From: Fluviispira multicolorata
GTDB taxonomy: Bacteria > Bdellovibrionota_B > Oligoflexia > Silvanigrellales > Silvanigrellaceae
Assembly: GCF_009208585.1 (NCBI RefSeq)
Contig: NZ_WFLN01000007.1
Location: 62,001 to 126,000 of the forward strand
Length of the DNA stretch: 64,000 nucleotides
Direction of reading: 5' to 3'
The notes under the pieces are model-generated. The model made no database searches. It had not been told where the DNA came from and saw only the letters and a list, made by a program, of their open reading frames with translations. Position 1 is the stretch's first letter. Each line of letters opens with the position of its first letter. A program made the position numbers and the translations under genes. Of this stretch, positions 16,070-28,070 are shown one piece after another.

Positions 16070-19000
16070 ATGGCCAACTTGGCATCTAGCTTCGTCCGTC
16101 ACCGCCGCACTTTTGCAAAAGTCAAACCGATTATTGGTATGCCCAATTTAATTGACATTCAAAAGAAGTCGTACGCAGAATTCTTGCAAGGTACTGACTC
16201 TGCTGAAAATCGTATTGAAGCTGGTCTTCAAGGCGTTTTCAAAAGCGTGTTCCCTGTTCAAGATTTTGATGCAACAGCTTCTGTTGAATTTGTCAGTTAC
16301 TCTCTCGATGAACCAAAATACACTGTCGAAGAATGCCGCTCAAAGGGCATGACTTATGCTGCTCCTGTTAAGGTTTTAATTCGTCTTATTATTTGGGATG
16401 TTGACCATGAAACAGGCGTTAAATCTATTCGTGGGTTTAAAGAGCAAGAGGTTTATTTTGGTGAAATTCCTCTTATGACACAAAACGGTACCTTTATTAT
16501 TAACGGTACAGAACGTGTTGTCGTTTCTCAGCTCCACCGCTCACCAGGTGTATTTTTTGATCATGACAAAGGAAAAACTCTTTCCTCTGGTAAGTTTTTA
16601 TACAATGCACGTATTATTCCTTATCGTGGATCATGGCTCGATTTTGAGTTTGATACAAAAGATATTCTTTACTGTCGAATAGATCGTCGCAGAAAAATGC
16701 CTGCAACTGTTCTATTAAAAGCTCTCGGCTACACAACGGAAGAATTGCTTGGCAAATTCTATGAATGCGAAACAGTCGTAATTCGTGATGGTCAATTTTA
16801 CCGTAAAGTAAATCTTGATCGTTTGCGTGGACAAAGAGCTTCGAGTGATATTATGGATCCAAAAAATCCAAGTAACACTCTTGTTAAGCGTAATCGTAAA
16901 ATTTCTGCTTTACATATTAAACAACTTAAAGCAGCTGGTGTTGAAGAACTTCAATTTCCACGCGAAGAAATTATTGGAAAAATTATTGGTCGCGACATCA
17001 TTGATGACGACACCGGTGAAGTTTTATTTCCAATTAATACAGACATCTCCGAAAAAATTCTTGAAGCTATCATGCTAAAAGGAATTACTTCTTACGAAAT
17101 CCTCTTTATTGATGATCTCAACGTAGATTCCTCTTTCCGTGACACTCTTATGGTTGATAAAACAGCTAATACAGAAGAAGCGCTTCTTGAAATCTATCGT
17201 AGAATGCGTCCAGGTGATCCACCCACACTTGAAAATGCAAGTAATCTTTTCCAAAATCTATTTTTTGAAAAAGATCGTTATGATTTATCCCGTGTTGGTC
17301 GTTTAAAACTAAATGAAAAACTCGATCTTGAAATCGATATCGATTACCGTACTTTGACCCGTGAAGATATTATTGGTTCTGTTAAACGTCTTCTCGATGT
17401 TCGCAGTGGTAAAATTAAAGTGGATGATATCGACCACCTTGGTAACCGCCGTGTGCGTGCCGTGGGCGAGCTTCTTGAAAATCAATATCGCATTGGTTTA
17501 ACTCGCATTGAAAGAGCCATTAAAGAGCGTCTTCAATTACAAGATCTCGACAGTCTTATGCCGCATGACCTTGTCAACGCTAAGCCTGTAACTGCTGTTG
17601 TGAAAGAATTCTTTGGATCTTCACAGCTTAGCCAGTTTATGGATCAAACAAACCCGCTCGCTGAAGTTTATCATAAACGCCGTCTTTCCGCCCTTGGGCC
17701 TGGGGGTCTTTCCCGTGAAAGAGCAGGCTTCGAAGTGCGTGACGTACACCCAACACATTACGGACGCATCTGTCCTATTGAAACTCCTGAAGGTCCAAAC
17801 ATTGGTCTTATCGTTTCATTGGCTTCATTTGCGCAAGTAAACAAATATGGCTTTATCGAAACTCCATATCGTTCTGTTGTTGACCGTCTACCGGTTGATG
17901 AAGTTCGTTACTATTCATCAACTGATGAATGGCGTGATCACGTTATTGCGCAAGCGTATATGCATCTTGACAGTGAAAATAAAATCAATGCGGATGATCT
18001 TTTGAATGCGCGTAGCTCAGGTGAAACTAACATCTACACAGCCGAAGAAGTGGACTTAATGGACGTTGCAACAAACCAAGCGGTTTCTGTTGCGGCCTCA
18101 CTTATTCCGTTCCTTCAAAATGACGATGCCCACCGTGCCCTCATGGGCGCCAACATGCAACGCCAAGGTCTTCCATTGTTAAGAACCAAAGCTCCACTCA
18201 TTGGTACAGGTATGGAACGTACAGTTGCTGCAGACTCTGGAGTGACTGTGGTTGCGCGTCGTGCGGGTACAGTTATTGCAGTTGATGCGGAACGTGTTGT
18301 TATTAAGACAAATGAAGCATCTTCTGACATTACTGAAGTGGCTTCCGAAGTTGATATTTATACACTCATTAAATTCACACGCTCCAACGTGGACACCTGT
18401 GTTAACCAAAAGCCAATTGTAAAAGTTGGTGATAAAGTTGAGCGCAATGACATCATTGCAGATGGTTTTGCGACTGAAATGGGTGAGCTTGCACTTGGTC
18501 AGAACGTTGTTGTCGCATTCCTTCCTTGGAATGGTTACAACTACGAAGATGGTATTGTTGTATCTGAGCGCATTGTGCGCGAAGATCTGTATACATCTGT
18601 TTATATTCAAGAATTTGAATGTATTAGCCGCGATACCAAGCTTGGAAAAGAAGAAATCACTTCTGATATTCCAAACGTAAGCGACGAGTCCTTAAAAGAC
18701 CTCGACGATGCTGGTGTTGTTCGTGTTGGTGCAGAAGTTAAACCAGGCGATATTCTTGTTGGTAAATTAACTCCAAAAGCAGAAACTCAACTTACACCCG
18801 AAGAAAAACTTCTTCGCGCAATTTTCGGCGAAAAAGCAGCCGACGTGCGTGACACATCTCTTCGTGTTCCACCAGGAGTACAAGGGACAGTGATTGGAGC
18901 AAAAGTATTTTCTCGCGAAGGTGCTGAGCTCGACAGTCGTATGATTCAGGTTCAAGAACAAGAAATTACTAAGCTTAAAAAAGATGAACGCGATCGTATT

Positions 19001-20242
19001 CAAATTATTCGTAAATCTACAGCTGAAAAGCTTGAAGATCTAATTGCGGGTGAAACCGCTGCGGTTAGCATTGAAGTTAAAAATGACAGTTCTTCTTTCA
19101 AAGTTGCTTCTGGTGAAGAACTTACTAAAGAAGTTCTTGCAGATCTGTCTATTGAGCAAATTAAGGCTCTCGAAGTTATCAGCTCCGACAAGAGTGCACT
19201 TCTTGCTAAAATTAAAAAATCAATGAATGAGAAAATTGCTCTCGTTCGTGAAATGACAGAAACTCAAATTGCACGTGCAAAACGTGGTGATGAATTGCCA
19301 CCAGGCGTTATTAAAATGGTCAAAGTATATGTTGCCATTAAACGTCGTCTTCAGGTGGGTGATAAGCTTGCAGGTCGTCATGGTAACAAGGGTGTTATTT
19401 CAAAAATTGTTCCTATTGAAGATATGCCATTCCTCGATAATGGTCAGCCTGTTGATATTGTCCTCAGTCCGCTCGGGGTTCCATCTCGTATGAACATCGG
19501 TCAGATTATGGAAACTCACTTTGGTTGGGCAGCGCGTGGAATTGGTATTAAAATCAATGAAATGCTCGATAAAGCAGCTCCTCGTCATGAACTTGAAGAG
19601 TATATCTGTAAAGTATGGGATGATACTTCTGTTCATGAGTTTGTAAAAGCATGCTCAAATGACGAGCTTCGTCAATTTGTCCGCAAGTACAAAGATGGTG
19701 TTACTCTTTCAAACCCCGTGTTTGATGGTGCTGTTGAAGAAGAGATATTTAAATATCTTGAGCTTGCAGATCTTGATAGATCTGGACAGGTCACTCTTTA
19801 CGATGGAAGAACCGGTGAGAAATTCAATCGTCAAGTGACTGTTGGTGTTATGTACGTTCTTCGTCTCCACCACTTGGTAGACGAGAAAATTCATGCCCGT
19901 TCCATTGGGCCTTACAGTCTTGTCACACAACAACCTCTTGGCGGTAAGGCACAGTTTGGTGGTCAGCGTCTTGGGGAAATGGAAGTGTGGGCGATGGAAG
20001 CCTATGGTGCAGCGTACACCCTTCAGGAATTCCTCACTGTTAAGTCCGACGATATCGCAGGTCGTACAAAAATGTATGAAGCTGTTGTTAAGGGTGAGAA
20101 CATGATGCTTCCTGGTTTACCAGAGTCCTTCAATGTTCTTATCAAAGAAATGCAATCGCTTGCGTTGGATGTCAGCCTCATTCGCGATGAAAGTGAAATC
20201 AGTCTCGATGACTTGCAACGTGATGTGCGCGAAATCCAATAA
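16070..20242 (+). CDS. rpoB: DNA-directed RNA polymerase beta subunit
   Basis: The 1390-residue beta subunit forms one pincer of the catalytic core. The start is ATG 16070 (AGAGGA upstream), where homology begins ([13 protein letters not shown], then [15 protein letters not shown]); the frame is open 126 bases further upstream without homology. The rifampicin pocket reads [17 protein letters not shown] and [24 protein letters not shown], with the Asp, His and Ser positions most often mutated in resistant strains unaltered. The C-terminal block [24 protein letters not shown] is conserved. A lineage-type charged insert occurs near residues 970-1045. rpoC follows after 18 bases. Confidence 0.98.
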   Translation: MANLASSFVRHRRTFAKVKPIIGMPNLIDIQKKSYAEFLQGTDSAENRIEAGLQGVFKSVFPVQDFDATASVEFVSYSLDEPKYTVEECRSKGMTYAAPVKVLIRLIIWDVDHETGVKSIRGFKEQEVYFGEIPLMTQNGTFIINGTERVVVSQLHRSPGVFFDHDKGKTLSSGKFLYNARIIPYRGSWLDFEFDTKDILYCRIDRRRKMPATVLLKALGYTTEELLGKFYECETVVIRDGQFYRKVNLDRLRGQRASSDIMDPKNPSNTLVKRNRKISALHIKQLKAAGVEELQFPREEIIGKIIGRDIIDDDTGEVLFPINTDISEKILEAIMLKGITSYEILFIDDLNVDSSFRDTLMVDKTANTEEALLEIYRRMRPGDPPTLENASNLFQNLFFEKDRYDLSRVGRLKLNEKLDLEIDIDYRTLTREDIIGSVKRLLDVRSGKIKVDDIDHLGNRRVRAVGELLENQYRIGLTRIERAIKERLQLQDLDSLMPHDLVNAKPVTAVVKEFFGSSQLSQFMDQTNPLAEVYHKRRLSALGPGGLSRERAGFEVRDVHPTHYGRICPIETPEGPNIGLIVSLASFAQVNKYGFIETPYRSVVDRLPVDEVRYYSSTDEWRDHVIAQAYMHLDSENKINADDLLNARSSGETNIYTAEEVDLMDVATNQAVSVAASLIPFLQNDDAHRALMGANMQRQGLPLLRTKAPLIGTGMERTVAADSGVTVVARRAGTVIAVDAERVVIKTNEASSDITEVASEVDIYTLIKFTRSNVDTCVNQKPIVKVGDKVERNDIIADGFATEMGELALGQNVVVAFLPWNGYNYEDGIVVSERIVREDLYTSVYIQEFECISRDTKLGKEEITSDIPNVSDESLKDLDDAGVVRVGAEVKPGDILVGKLTPKAETQLTPEEKLLRAIFGEKAADVRDTSLRVPPGVQGTVIGAKVFSREGAELDSRMIQVQEQEITKLKKDERDRIQIIRKSTAEKLEDLIAGETAAVSIEVKNDSSSFKVASGEELTKEVLADLSIEQIKALEVISSDKSALLAKIKKSMNEKIALVREMTETQIARAKRGDELPPGVIKMVKVYVAIKRRLQVGDKLAGRHGNKGVISKIVPIEDMPFLDNGQPVDIVLSPLGVPSRMNIGQIMETHFGWAARGIGIKINEMLDKAAPRHELEEYICKVWDDTSVHEFVKACSNDELRQFVRKYKDGVTLSNPVFDGAVEEEIFKYLELADLDRSGQVTLYDGRTGEKFNRQVTVGVMYVLRLHHLVDEKIHARSIGPYSLVTQQPLGGKAQFGGQRLGEMEVWAMEAYGAAYTLQEFLTVKSDDIAGRTKMYEAVVKGENMMLPGLPESFNVLIKEMQSLALDVSLIRDESEISLDDLQRDVREIQ

Positions 20243-20260
20243 AGTCGAAGGAGTTTAAGC

Positions 20261-23200
20261 ATGAGTATGAATGAAGGTACCAAAGATGTTTACAGTTTCT
20301 TCGAAAAACCTGTAGATCCTTTGAGTTTTAGTGCAGTAAAAATTGGTTTAGCTTCTCCCGAGCGCATCAGAAGTTGGTCTTATGGTGAAGTAAAAAAACC
20401 TGAAACAATTAACTACAGAACATTCAAGCCTGAACGTGATGGTCTTTTCTGCGGAAAAATCTTTGGCCCCGTTCGTGATTTCGAGTGTATTTGTGGAAAA
20501 TATAAACGTAAAAAACACCGCGGCACCGTATGTGAAAAATGCGGCGTGGAAGTTATTGAAAGTAAAGTGAGGCGTGAAAGGCTTGGTCATATTAACTTAG
20601 CTAGCCCTGTTGCCCACATTTGGTTCTTAAAGAGTTTGCCTTCTCGTATTGGGTGCGTTGTTGACATTTCACTTAAAGATCTTGAAAAGGTTCTATATTG
20701 TGAATCCTATATCGTTCTCGATCCAGGAACATCCGATCTTAAAAAACATGAGCTTATTTCTGAAGAGCGTTTTGCTGCAAAAGTTCGTGAACTTGGTAAC
20801 AACGCATTCCGCGTTGGTATCGGTGCCGATGCACTTCTTGAAATGCTTCAGTCTGTCGATGTTTTTGAGCTTGCTGAGCAACTTAAAGAATCACTCTTGA
20901 ACACAACATCTGATGCTCAAAGTAAAAAGCTTATTAAAAGACTTAAGGTTGTTGGTGCTTTCACAATGAGTGACAATCGTCCAGAATGGATGATGTTATC
21001 CGTTATTCCTGTGTTGCCCCCAGATCTGCGTCCGCTTGTGCCACTCGATGGTGGTCGCTTTGCTACCTCCGATCTCAACGACTTATATCGTCGCGTGATT
21101 AACCGTAACAATCGTCTTCTCAGACTTATAGAATTAAATGCGCCTGAAATTATTGTGCGCAATGAAAAACGTATGCTTCAAGAAGCTATCGATGCGCTTT
21201 TTGACAACGGTCGTCGTGGAAAAGTTTTCACAGGCCCTAACAAGCGTCCTCTGCGTTCCCTTTCAGATATGTTGAAGGGGAAAGGTGGTCGTTTCCGTCA
21301 AAACTTACTTGGTAAGCGCGTGGACTACTCAGGTCGTTCCGTAATTGTTGCAGGTCCAGAATTACGTTTGCACCAATGTGGTTTACCAAAGCTTATGGCT
21401 CTTGAAATGTTTAAACCATTCCTCTTTAACAAACTCGAGGAAAGAGGCTATGTTTCTACAATTAAAAGTGCAAAGAAAATGGTGGAAAAGGAACGTCCTG
21501 AAGTATGGGATCTCCTTGAAGAATGTACAAAAGAACATCCAGTTCTTTTAAATCGTGCGCCTACATTGCACCGCCTTGGTATCCAAGCGTTTGAACCTGT
21601 TCTTATCGAAGGCAAAGCTATACAGCTACACCCCTTGGTTTGTCAGGCATTTAATGCGGACTTTGACGGTGACACAATGTGCGTCCATGTTCCACTGAGC
21701 CTCGAAGCACAAATCGAAGCACGCGTTCTTATGATGTCGACAAATAATATTTTGTCTCCTCAGCACGGAACTCCGATTATCGAGCCTCGTAAAGACATCG
21801 TTCTTGGTCTTTACTATTTGACTCGTGAAAACATCACACTTCGTGGTGACAGCATGAAATTCTCAGGTCTTGAAGAAGTTCGTGTTGCCTACGATCACGG
21901 CTTTGTCGAATTGCACACCCGTATTTTCGTGCGTGAAAATCAAGGTGATAAGCAACTTGTGCAAACCACTGTAGGGCGTTGTTTACTGAGAGAAGTGATC
22001 CCTGATAAGGTTCCTTTCTTTAAGAAATATAATAAGGCGCTCGATCAAAAAGCATTGGCTGTGCTTGTAAACGACACCTACCGTCTTTGCGGTGCAAAAG
22101 AAACAGTTCTTCTTGCCGACGCATTGCGTGAATTAGGTTACCGTTATGCAACAGAATCTGGTATTTCTATTGCAATTAAAGACATGATGATTCCAAAAGA
22201 AAAAACAAAACTTTTGGATGAAGCATATAGTGAAGTTAAAGAAGTTCGTGAGCAGTATGCAGAAGGTCTAATTACCGAAGGAGAACGTCACAATAAGGTA
22301 ATCGACATCTGGTCTCGTGTTCAGGATGAAATCACTGTAAAAATGTTGAAGCAGCTTGAAACTCAAAAAGCTGTAAATCAAAAAGGTGAAGAAATACGTA
22401 TTCAATCCTTTAACTCACTTTACATGATGGCTGACTCTGGAGCCCGTGGTTCTAAGCAGCAGATGCGTCAGTTAGCTGGTATGAAGGGGCTTGTTGCGAA
22501 AGCAACGGGTGAAATTATTGAAACCCCGGTGACTTCTAACTTACGTGAAGGGTTTACAATTCTTCAGTACTTTATCAATACTCACGGTGCTCGTAAAGGT
22601 CTTGCCGATACTGCTCTTAAAACAGCATCTTCTGGTTATCTTACACGTCAGCTTGTGGATGTTGCGCAAGATACTATTATCTCTGAAACAGACTGTGGAA
22701 CTCTTGATGGGGTTGAAATCACATCTGTTGTTGAAGGTGGGGAAGTTATTCAAAGAGTTGGAAATCGTACTCTCGGAAGAACATCTCTTTATGACATCAA
22801 AAACCGTGCAACTAGTGAAGTGATTGTCAAAGCAAATGAAGAAATAAATGAAGAAGCGGTTATTCGCCTTGATCAGGCTAAAATTGACCGTGTCTATGTT
22901 CGTTCTGTTCTAACTTGTCGTACGCGTCGTGGTGTTTGTGCTAAGTGCTATGGTCGCGACCTTGCAACAGGTAATCTTGTGAACGTAGGTGAAGCAGTTG
23001 GTGTTATTGCAGCTCAATCCATTGGTGAACCTGGTACTCAGTTAACAATGCGTACGTTCCACTCTGGCGGTACAGCGACCACGCAATCTCAAGCTTCATC
23101 TTATGAAGCTAAGGTTGAAGGTACTGTTCAGCTTTCCAATGTCAGCCTTGTTAGAGGCCGTACAGAATGGGACACAGCAATGGGCCGTAATGGTGAAGTT

Positions 23201-24454
23201 ATTGTTTATGACCTTGATGGTATTGAACGTGACCGCCACTCTATTCCATATGGTTCTAAAGTCTTTGTAAAAGATGGGGCAAGTGTAAAAGTTGGTACCA
23301 TGCTTATTGAATGGGATCCGCACTCTGTGGTCATCGTTTCTGAAGTTCCTGGTAAAGTTAAGTTCCAAGACCTTTTCGAAGGTGTCTCTGTTGAAGAGCG
23401 TACAGACGAAGTAACAGGTTTGACCCGTCGTGTTGTTATCGAAAATAAGGACACAAAGATCAAGCCTGCAATTGTCGTAACTGATTCCTCTGGAACAGCT
23501 ATTCGTATTACAGAAACCCGTGATGCTCGTTATCCGCTTCCAAGTGGTGCGACAATCATGTTTGCAGATGGTGATTCTGTTTATCCTGGTGATGTTCTTG
23601 CTAAAATTCCTCGTGAACAGGCAAAGACAAAGGATATTACCGGTGGTCTTCCGCGTGTTGCTGAGCTTTTCCTTGCTCAAAAACGTAGAACTTTTGCAAT
23701 TATTTCTGAAATCGACGGCTTTGTTTCCTTTGGTGCGGATATCAAAGGCAAGAGACGTGTTGTTGTCAATCCAGAAATGGGTGGAGGGGACAGCCGTGAG
23801 TATCTCATTCCAAAGGGACGTCACGTTGTTGTTACTGAAGGCGACTTCATTCGTGCGGGTGAACCACTTGTTGATGGTCCATTAAACCCACATGACATCT
23901 TGAAGGTTCTTGGTGAAAAAGCTTTGGCCAGCTACCTTGTTTCTGAAATCCAAGCAGTTTATAAGCTGCAAGGTGTGAGCATCGATGATAAGCATATTGA
24001 AATTATCGTTAAACAAATGCTTCGTCGTGTTCGCATTAAAGATCCAGGGGATACTGAGTTTTTACCTGCGGCTCAGGTAGAGAAGTGGACTTTTGAAGAG
24101 CAAAACGAACTTGCTATGCAAAGAGGTGCTCGTCCAGCAACTGCTGAACCACTTCTTCTTGGTATTGCAAGAGCGGCATCTTCAACAGAATCATTCATCT
24201 CTGCAGCATCATTCCAAGAGACAACAAGAGTGCTTACAGAAGCGGCTCTTGCAGGACGCAAAGATCTTTTGCGTGGCCTCAAAGAAAATGTCATTATGGG
24301 TCGTTTAATTCCTGCTGGAACGGGTGTGAACTACTACAACAATCTCGATATGTTTGTTGAAGGGCAAAGCCTAGATGCAGAAGCTATTATTGAGGCTTCA
24401 ATTCCTCAAGTTGTTGCACGTCTCGGAACGGGTTCACATCATCAGATGAGATAA
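20261..24454 (+). CDS. rpoC: DNA-directed RNA polymerase beta' subunit
   Basis: The 1397-residue beta' subunit. The N-terminal zinc-binding domain is present ([22 protein letters not shown]). The catalytic magnesium loop reads NADFDGDTM, about residue 465. The second zinc site is formed in part by [13 protein letters not shown] near residue 888, followed by the trigger-loop neighbourhood [16 protein letters not shown]. The C-terminal omega-contacting region ([37 protein letters not shown]) is complete. Translation starts at the ATG after GAAGGAG. It ends rpoBC; the next gene is rpsJ, with no str operon between. Confidence 0.98.
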   Translation: MSMNEGTKDVYSFFEKPVDPLSFSAVKIGLASPERIRSWSYGEVKKPETINYRTFKPERDGLFCGKIFGPVRDFECICGKYKRKKHRGTVCEKCGVEVIESKVRRERLGHINLASPVAHIWFLKSLPSRIGCVVDISLKDLEKVLYCESYIVLDPGTSDLKKHELISEERFAAKVRELGNNAFRVGIGADALLEMLQSVDVFELAEQLKESLLNTTSDAQSKKLIKRLKVVGAFTMSDNRPEWMMLSVIPVLPPDLRPLVPLDGGRFATSDLNDLYRRVINRNNRLLRLIELNAPEIIVRNEKRMLQEAIDALFDNGRRGKVFTGPNKRPLRSLSDMLKGKGGRFRQNLLGKRVDYSGRSVIVAGPELRLHQCGLPKLMALEMFKPFLFNKLEERGYVSTIKSAKKMVEKERPEVWDLLEECTKEHPVLLNRAPTLHRLGIQAFEPVLIEGKAIQLHPLVCQAFNADFDGDTMCVHVPLSLEAQIEARVLMMSTNNILSPQHGTPIIEPRKDIVLGLYYLTRENITLRGDSMKFSGLEEVRVAYDHGFVELHTRIFVRENQGDKQLVQTTVGRCLLREVIPDKVPFFKKYNKALDQKALAVLVNDTYRLCGAKETVLLADALRELGYRYATESGISIAIKDMMIPKEKTKLLDEAYSEVKEVREQYAEGLITEGERHNKVIDIWSRVQDEITVKMLKQLETQKAVNQKGEEIRIQSFNSLYMMADSGARGSKQQMRQLAGMKGLVAKATGEIIETPVTSNLREGFTILQYFINTHGARKGLADTALKTASSGYLTRQLVDVAQDTIISETDCGTLDGVEITSVVEGGEVIQRVGNRTLGRTSLYDIKNRATSEVIVKANEEINEEAVIRLDQAKIDRVYVRSVLTCRTRRGVCAKCYGRDLATGNLVNVGEAVGVIAAQSIGEPGTQLTMRTFHSGGTATTQSQASSYEAKVEGTVQLSNVSLVRGRTEWDTAMGRNGEVIVYDLDGIERDRHSIPYGSKVFVKDGASVKVGTMLIEWDPHSVVIVSEVPGKVKFQDLFEGVSVEERTDEVTGLTRRVVIENKDTKIKPAIVVTDSSGTAIRITETRDARYPLPSGATIMFADGDSVYPGDVLAKIPREQAKTKDITGGLPRVAELFLAQKRRTFAIISEIDGFVSFGADIKGKRRVVVNPEMGGGDSREYLIPKGRHVVVTEGDFIRAGEPLVDGPLNPHDILKVLGEKALASYLVSEIQAVYKLQGVSIDDKHIEIIVKQMLRRVRIKDPGDTEFLPAAQVEKWTFEEQNELAMQRGARPATAEPLLLGIARAASSTESFISAASFQETTRVLTEAALAGRKDLLRGLKENVIMGRLIPAGTGVNYYNNLDMFVEGQSLDAEAIIEASIPQVVARLGTGSHHQMR

Positions 24455-24509
24455 GCAATTTTAACCTGTTCCATATGTTTAGATATTGCTTAAATTTTAT
24501 AAATTTTGC

Positions 24510-24549
24510 TTGACAGTGGGCGTCGTTCTACGTTACGAATCGACGCCCA
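24510..24549 (+). promoter_or_regulatory. S10-operon leader hairpin and possible promoter
   Basis: TGGGCGTCG (24517-24525) pairs perfectly with CGACGCCCA (24541-24549), the strongest GC-rich stem in the area, 20 bases before rpsJ. It overlaps a TTGACA box at 24510-24515 whose expected -10 (around 24533) is poor. The hairpin may act in control of the S10 operon, as L4 does through its leader in other bacteria, or may weaken read-through from rpoC. The function is inferred from position. Confidence 0.45.
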
Positions 24550-24569
24550 ACGGTTTGGAGTGTAATTCA

Positions 24570-24881
24570 ATGGAAAGCCAAAAAATCCGTATTCGTCTCA
24601 AGGGCTATGATGTTTCTCTGGTTGACCAGAGCGTAGCTCAGATTATTAACAAGGCAAAAGGCACAGGAGCTAAAATAGCTGGTCCTGTTCCAATGCCAAC
24701 AATTATTAATCGTTATACAGTATTAAGATCTCCTCACGTAGATAAAAAATCTCGTGAGCAGTTCGAAATCCGCACGCACCGTCGTTTAATCGACCTTCTT
24801 GAACCAAAACAGCAAACTGTTGATGGCCTTATGAAGCTCGATCTTGCAGCTGGTGTTGATGTAGAAATCAATCTTTACTAA
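24570..24881 (+). CDS. rpsJ: 30S ribosomal protein S10
   Basis: S10 of the 30S head; it also serves as NusE in antitermination. The 103-residue sequence shows [18 protein letters not shown], [40 protein letters not shown], all diagnostic. ATG 24570 is chosen, with GGAGTG upstream; an earlier in-frame start at 24486 would add 28 unrelated residues and run through the leader hairpin. It is the first gene of the S10-spc-alpha block and here follows rpoC directly. Confidence 0.97.
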   Translation: MESQKIRIRLKGYDVSLVDQSVAQIINKAKGTGAKIAGPVPMPTIINRYTVLRSPHVDKKSREQFEIRTHRRLIDLLEPKQQTVDGLMKLDLAAGVDVEINLY

Positions 24882-24994
24882 TAATCGATTTTTATTGATT
24901 TATTTAATTATACTTTCTGAGTAATTTTAATTCAGAAAGTTTTAACAACAAGCTGGCGCTGTGATTTATCGCATCCAGCAGGAGTTAAAGTTAT

Positions 24995-25546
24995 ATGGTA
25001 CGTTATGCTTTTAGCAAAGTTGGCATGACTAGTGCATTTACGCAGATTGGCGCAGCTCAAGGCGTAACTGTATTAAAAATGCAGCCAGCTAAGGTTGTAA
25101 GACACGAGATATTGGCGAATGGCCAAGTTGTTGTCGTTGTTGAATACGAAACTGGTCACAAAAATAAGCTAGTTCGTGGATGGGTTGTTGAAAATCCTGC
25201 TGAATATGAAGTAGGCTCACCTCTTAAAGCTCCTTCTCTCACTGTCGGACAAAAATTAAAAATTACTGGCTTTTCAAAAGGTCGCGGTTTCCAAGATGCT
25301 ATGACTCGTCATGGTTTTGGTGGCGGTCCTGCGAGTCATGGTAGCCGTTTCCATCGTTCACCTGGTTCTATCGGTATGCGTACTGAACCTGGTCGCGTTA
25401 TGAAAGGCAAAAAAATGCCAGGCCAAGACGGTAATGTACAAGTAACTCTCCGCAATGTTCAGGTTGCTTACTGGTCTCATGAAGAGTCAATTATGGCTGT
25501 CGTAGGCGGTGTTCCTGGTGCACGCGGCGGTATGGTATTTGTTTAA
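24995..25546 (+). CDS. rplC: 50S ribosomal protein L3
   Basis: L3 is one of the first proteins to bind 23S rRNA, with a loop reaching towards the peptidyl-transferase centre. Recognisable parts are SKVGMTSAFTQIG at the start, KITGFSKGRGFQDAMTRHGFGGGPASHGSRFHR, GSIGMRTEPGRVMKGKKMPG and the Gly-rich end. At 183 residues it is shorter than the usual roughly 205-215, mostly through shortening in the beta-barrel half before residue 85. A CAGGAG ribosome-binding site precedes the ATG. Confidence 0.95.
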   Translation: MVRYAFSKVGMTSAFTQIGAAQGVTVLKMQPAKVVRHEILANGQVVVVVEYETGHKNKLVRGWVVENPAEYEVGSPLKAPSLTVGQKLKITGFSKGRGFQDAMTRHGFGGGPASHGSRFHRSPGSIGMRTEPGRVMKGKKMPGQDGNVQVTLRNVQVAYWSHEESIMAVVGGVPGARGGMVFV

Positions 25547-25573
25547 ATTTAAGTTTTGGGAAGGGATAGCAAA

Positions 25574-26170
25574 ATGTTGTCTAAAATAGAAAACCTTCCA
25601 GAGAGTTTGGTTAGCTACGCTGACCGTAATAAAGGCACTCTCTGGCAAGTTGTTAAGGCTTACAGAGCCAACCAAAGACAAGGTACTGTTGGCGTTAAAA
25701 CACGCGCAATGGTTAAGTCAACTGGTAAAAAGCCTTATAAGCAAAAGAAAACTGGTAGTGCTCGTCGTGGTTCTTTCGTAGCCCCTCTTCACGTTGGTGG
25801 TGGTGTTGCTCATGGACCTAAGGCGCGTGATTATCGTCAAGCGATTCCATTAAAAATGAGTCGTGTTGCTCTTGGAATTGCAATTTCTGAGCGTGTTAAA
25901 TCTGGTAAAGTTTTTGTTGGTGCGCTTGACTTTTCAAGTGGAAAAACAAAAGACGCAGCGACCGTATTAAAAAGCGTAGCTGATTTCACTGGGAATACTT
26001 TAGTTTGTCTAAGTAATCCAAGCGAAAACACAATTCGTGCTCTTCGCAATATTCGCGGCGTGCATCTTGTGAGCCCAGAGCAAGTGAATGCTTTCACTGT
26101 TCTTCAAGCGCGCAGTCTTATTGCAAGTCCAGAAGCGTTCAAAGTTCTTGAATCAAGACTTGCAGACTGA
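25574..26170 (+). CDS. rplD: 50S ribosomal protein L4
   Basis: L4 contributes an extended loop to the exit tunnel and in several bacteria represses the S10 operon. The loop region is clear: RANQRQGTVGVKTRAMVKSTGKKPYKQKKTGSARRGS, then HGPKARDYRQAIPLKM. At 198 residues it is of normal size. ATG 25574 with AAGGGA upstream is preferred to an upstream TTG at 25556. It starts 27 bases after rplC. Confidence 0.95.
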   Translation: MLSKIENLPESLVSYADRNKGTLWQVVKAYRANQRQGTVGVKTRAMVKSTGKKPYKQKKTGSARRGSFVAPLHVGGGVAHGPKARDYRQAIPLKMSRVALGIAISERVKSGKVFVGALDFSSGKTKDAATVLKSVADFTGNTLVCLSNPSENTIRALRNIRGVHLVSPEQVNAFTVLQARSLIASPEAFKVLESRLAD

Positions 26171-26192
26171 ATTTTGAAGAAAGGAAATGAAC

Positions 26193-26519
26193 ATGCGTTC
26201 AGATTATGTTATTAAAGGTTCAATTTTAAGCGAAAAATCTTATGGTCTTTTAGAAAATAAGGTTTATACGCTTAAGGTAGATCTCAAAGCTACAAAATTA
26301 GACATTAAAGCAGCTGTTAAAGATGTTTTTGGTGTTGACGTTGTAGATGTGAATACTTCTATTTTACGTGGAAGAGTTGTTCGTAAAGCTCGTTCTAAAA
26401 AAAGTGGTGCTGTAGAAGTTAAGCTTCCTAACATCAAAAAGGCGTTCATTCGTCTTAAAGATGGTCAAGAGCTTCCAGCTCCAGTCGTAGCCGCTCCAGC
26501 TGATGCTGCTGCAGAATAA
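26193..26519 (+). CDS. rplW: 50S ribosomal protein L23
   Basis: L23 lies at the tunnel exit and is the docking site for trigger factor and SRP. The core pattern IKGSILSEKSYGLLENKVYTLKVDLKATKLDIKAAVKDVFGVDVVDVN matches the family. It has an Ala/Pro-rich C-terminal tail (about 15 residues) not usual for L23. Two close ATG codons exist; 26193 is chosen because AAGGA (26181-26185) is 7 nt away, whereas only 1 nt separates it from 26187. Confidence 0.93.
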   Translation: MRSDYVIKGSILSEKSYGLLENKVYTLKVDLKATKLDIKAAVKDVFGVDVVDVNTSILRGRVVRKARSKKSGAVEVKLPNIKKAFIRLKDGQELPAPVVAAPADAAAE

Positions 26520-26591
26520 GCTTCTTCGGTTTTGTTGGTGTTTTTTTAGTGCGCGGAAAAATCCTCGAATTATCGCGCAAGGATGAGGAAA

Positions 26592-27419
26592 ATGGGAATC
26601 AGACAATTAAGGCCTTATACGGCCACAACAAGAACACAGAGTTATATTAACTACAGAGAAGTTCTTACGACTGATACTCCTTACAAGCCTCTTTTGGCTG
26701 CAAAGCCTCGTAAGGCTGGTCGTAATAACAACGGCCGTATTACTGTGCGCCATCAAGGCGGTGGTAATAAGGTTAAATATCGTATTATCGACTGGAAAAG
26801 ATCTCGTAAAGACGTCGAAGGTGTAGTAACTTCTGTTGAGTATGATCCAAATCGTACTGCGTTTATCTCCTTAATTAAATTCGTTGATGGAGATCGTCGT
26901 TACGCTCTCGCTACAGATGGTGTTAAGGTTGGTACAAAAGTTATCGCTTCTGGTGAGGCAGATATCAAAGCTGGCAACAGTCTTCCGCTCAAGAAAATTC
27001 CAGCGGGTACAGTTGTTCACAGTATCGAGATGCGTCCTGGAGCAGGTGCAAAGCTTGTTCGTAGTGCAGGTGCTTCTGCAACTTTAGTAGGCCGCGTTGA
27101 GCAATACGCTCAAATTCGTATGCCATCTGGAGAACTTCGTCTTATCCCTGAAGATTGCTATGCGACTATTGGTACGGTTTCCAATGCGGATCATATGAAT
27201 GTATCCCTTGGTAAAGCGGGCCGTAATCGTTGGAAGGGTGTTCGCCCAACTGTTCGTGGTGTCGCTATGAACCCTGTAGACCATCCAATGGGTGGTGGTG
27301 AAGGCCGTACAAGTGGTGGTCGTCATCCATGTTCTCCATGGGGTCAATTGTCTAAGGGTTATAAAACTCGCAAGGTGAAACCGAGCGATAAGTTTATCGT
27401 AAGCCGTCGTAAGAAATAA
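26592..27419 (+). CDS. rplB: 50S ribosomal protein L2
   Basis: L2 is required for subunit association and peptidyl-transfer. Family landmarks are [66 protein letters not shown] and the active-site-proximal [31 protein letters not shown] containing the conserved His. ATG 26592 is preferred to ATG 26583, which has no room for a ribosome-binding site. The 275-residue length is normal. Confidence 0.97.
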   Translation: MGIRQLRPYTATTRTQSYINYREVLTTDTPYKPLLAAKPRKAGRNNNGRITVRHQGGGNKVKYRIIDWKRSRKDVEGVVTSVEYDPNRTAFISLIKFVDGDRRYALATDGVKVGTKVIASGEADIKAGNSLPLKKIPAGTVVHSIEMRPGAGAKLVRSAGASATLVGRVEQYAQIRMPSGELRLIPEDCYATIGTVSNADHMNVSLGKAGRNRWKGVRPTVRGVAMNPVDHPMGGGEGRTSGGRHPCSPWGQLSKGYKTRKVKPSDKFIVSRRKK

Positions 27420-27446
27420 TTTTCGAATTGGTTAAGAGGTAAAAGC

Positions 27447-27722
27447 ATGCCACGTTCGTTGAAAAAGGGTCCTTTTGTTGACTCCTATCTGTTCAAAGCA
27501 GCAGAAAAGAACAAAGGTGCCACTAAGGTTATTAAAACTTGGAGTCGCCGTTCAACAATTCTCCCTGATTTTGTTGGATTAACTTTTGCAGTTCACAATG
27601 GAAAGAAATTCGTTCCAGTTTATGTGAACGAAAACATGGTAGGACACAAGCTTGGTGAGTTTGCGCCAACTCGTACTTTCCATGGTCATGGTGCGGATAA
27701 AAAAGCCGCTAAGAAAAAGTAA
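27447..27722 (+). CDS. rpsS: 30S ribosomal protein S19
   Basis: S19 sits on the 30S head and contacts tRNA and the A-site finger. Its sequence [73 protein letters not shown] is diagnostic, and at 91 residues the length is normal. It ends 10 bases before rplV, within the S10 operon, and AAGAGG precedes the start. Confidence 0.97.
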   Translation: MPRSLKKGPFVDSYLFKAAEKNKGATKVIKTWSRRSTILPDFVGLTFAVHNGKKFVPVYVNENMVGHKLGEFAPTRTFHGHGADKKAAKKK

Positions 27723-27732
27723 GAGGTAAGTT

Positions 27733-28056
27733 ATGGACGCAAAAGCAACACACTATGCTGCAAAGTGTACTGCACGTAAAGCTAGATTGTTAAGGCCAAT
27801 GATTATTGGCAAAACTGTTCCACAGGCTATAGCAATCCTTTCTGTTGAAAGACGCTCTGGTTCTGTTGCTGCCGTAAAGCTTATTCGCTCTGCGTTGGCT
27901 CAGCTTCCTGAAAATAGCGCTGTAAACACTGTAATTAGTGATTTTGTAGTGAATGAAGGTCCACGCCGTCGTATGTTTATGCCACGTGCTCAAGGACGTG
28001 CAACGCCAATCTTAAAGAAGACGTCGCACTTAACTATTCGTCTTAAACTTAATTAA
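27733..28056 (+). CDS. rplV: 50S ribosomal protein L22
   Basis: L22 spans the 50S and lines the exit tunnel with its beta-hairpin; macrolide-resistance deletions map to that hairpin in other species. The sequence [27 protein letters not shown] and [25 protein letters not shown] is typical, with an intact hairpin tip. At 107 residues it is at the family norm. RBS AAGAGG is close to the ATG. Confidence 0.95.
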   Translation: MDAKATHYAAKCTARKARLLRPMIIGKTVPQAIAILSVERRSGSVAAVKLIRSALAQLPENSAVNTVISDFVVNEGPRRRMFMPRAQGRATPILKKTSHLTIRLKLN

Positions 28057-28070
28057 CAGAGGGTACAGCA

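Noticed and set aside
17620..17720. Rifampicin-resistance change in rpoB
   Set aside because: The Thr in FMDQTNPL replaces the E. coli Asn, but the main resistance positions (Asp, His, Ser) are wild type, so I see no resistance allele.
23096..23824. 242-codon minus-strand open frame inside rpoC
   Set aside because: It is antisense to well-conserved rpoC codons, its composition is Asn/Cys/Thr-rich nonsense, and it has no ribosome-binding site; it is a shadow of the coding pattern.
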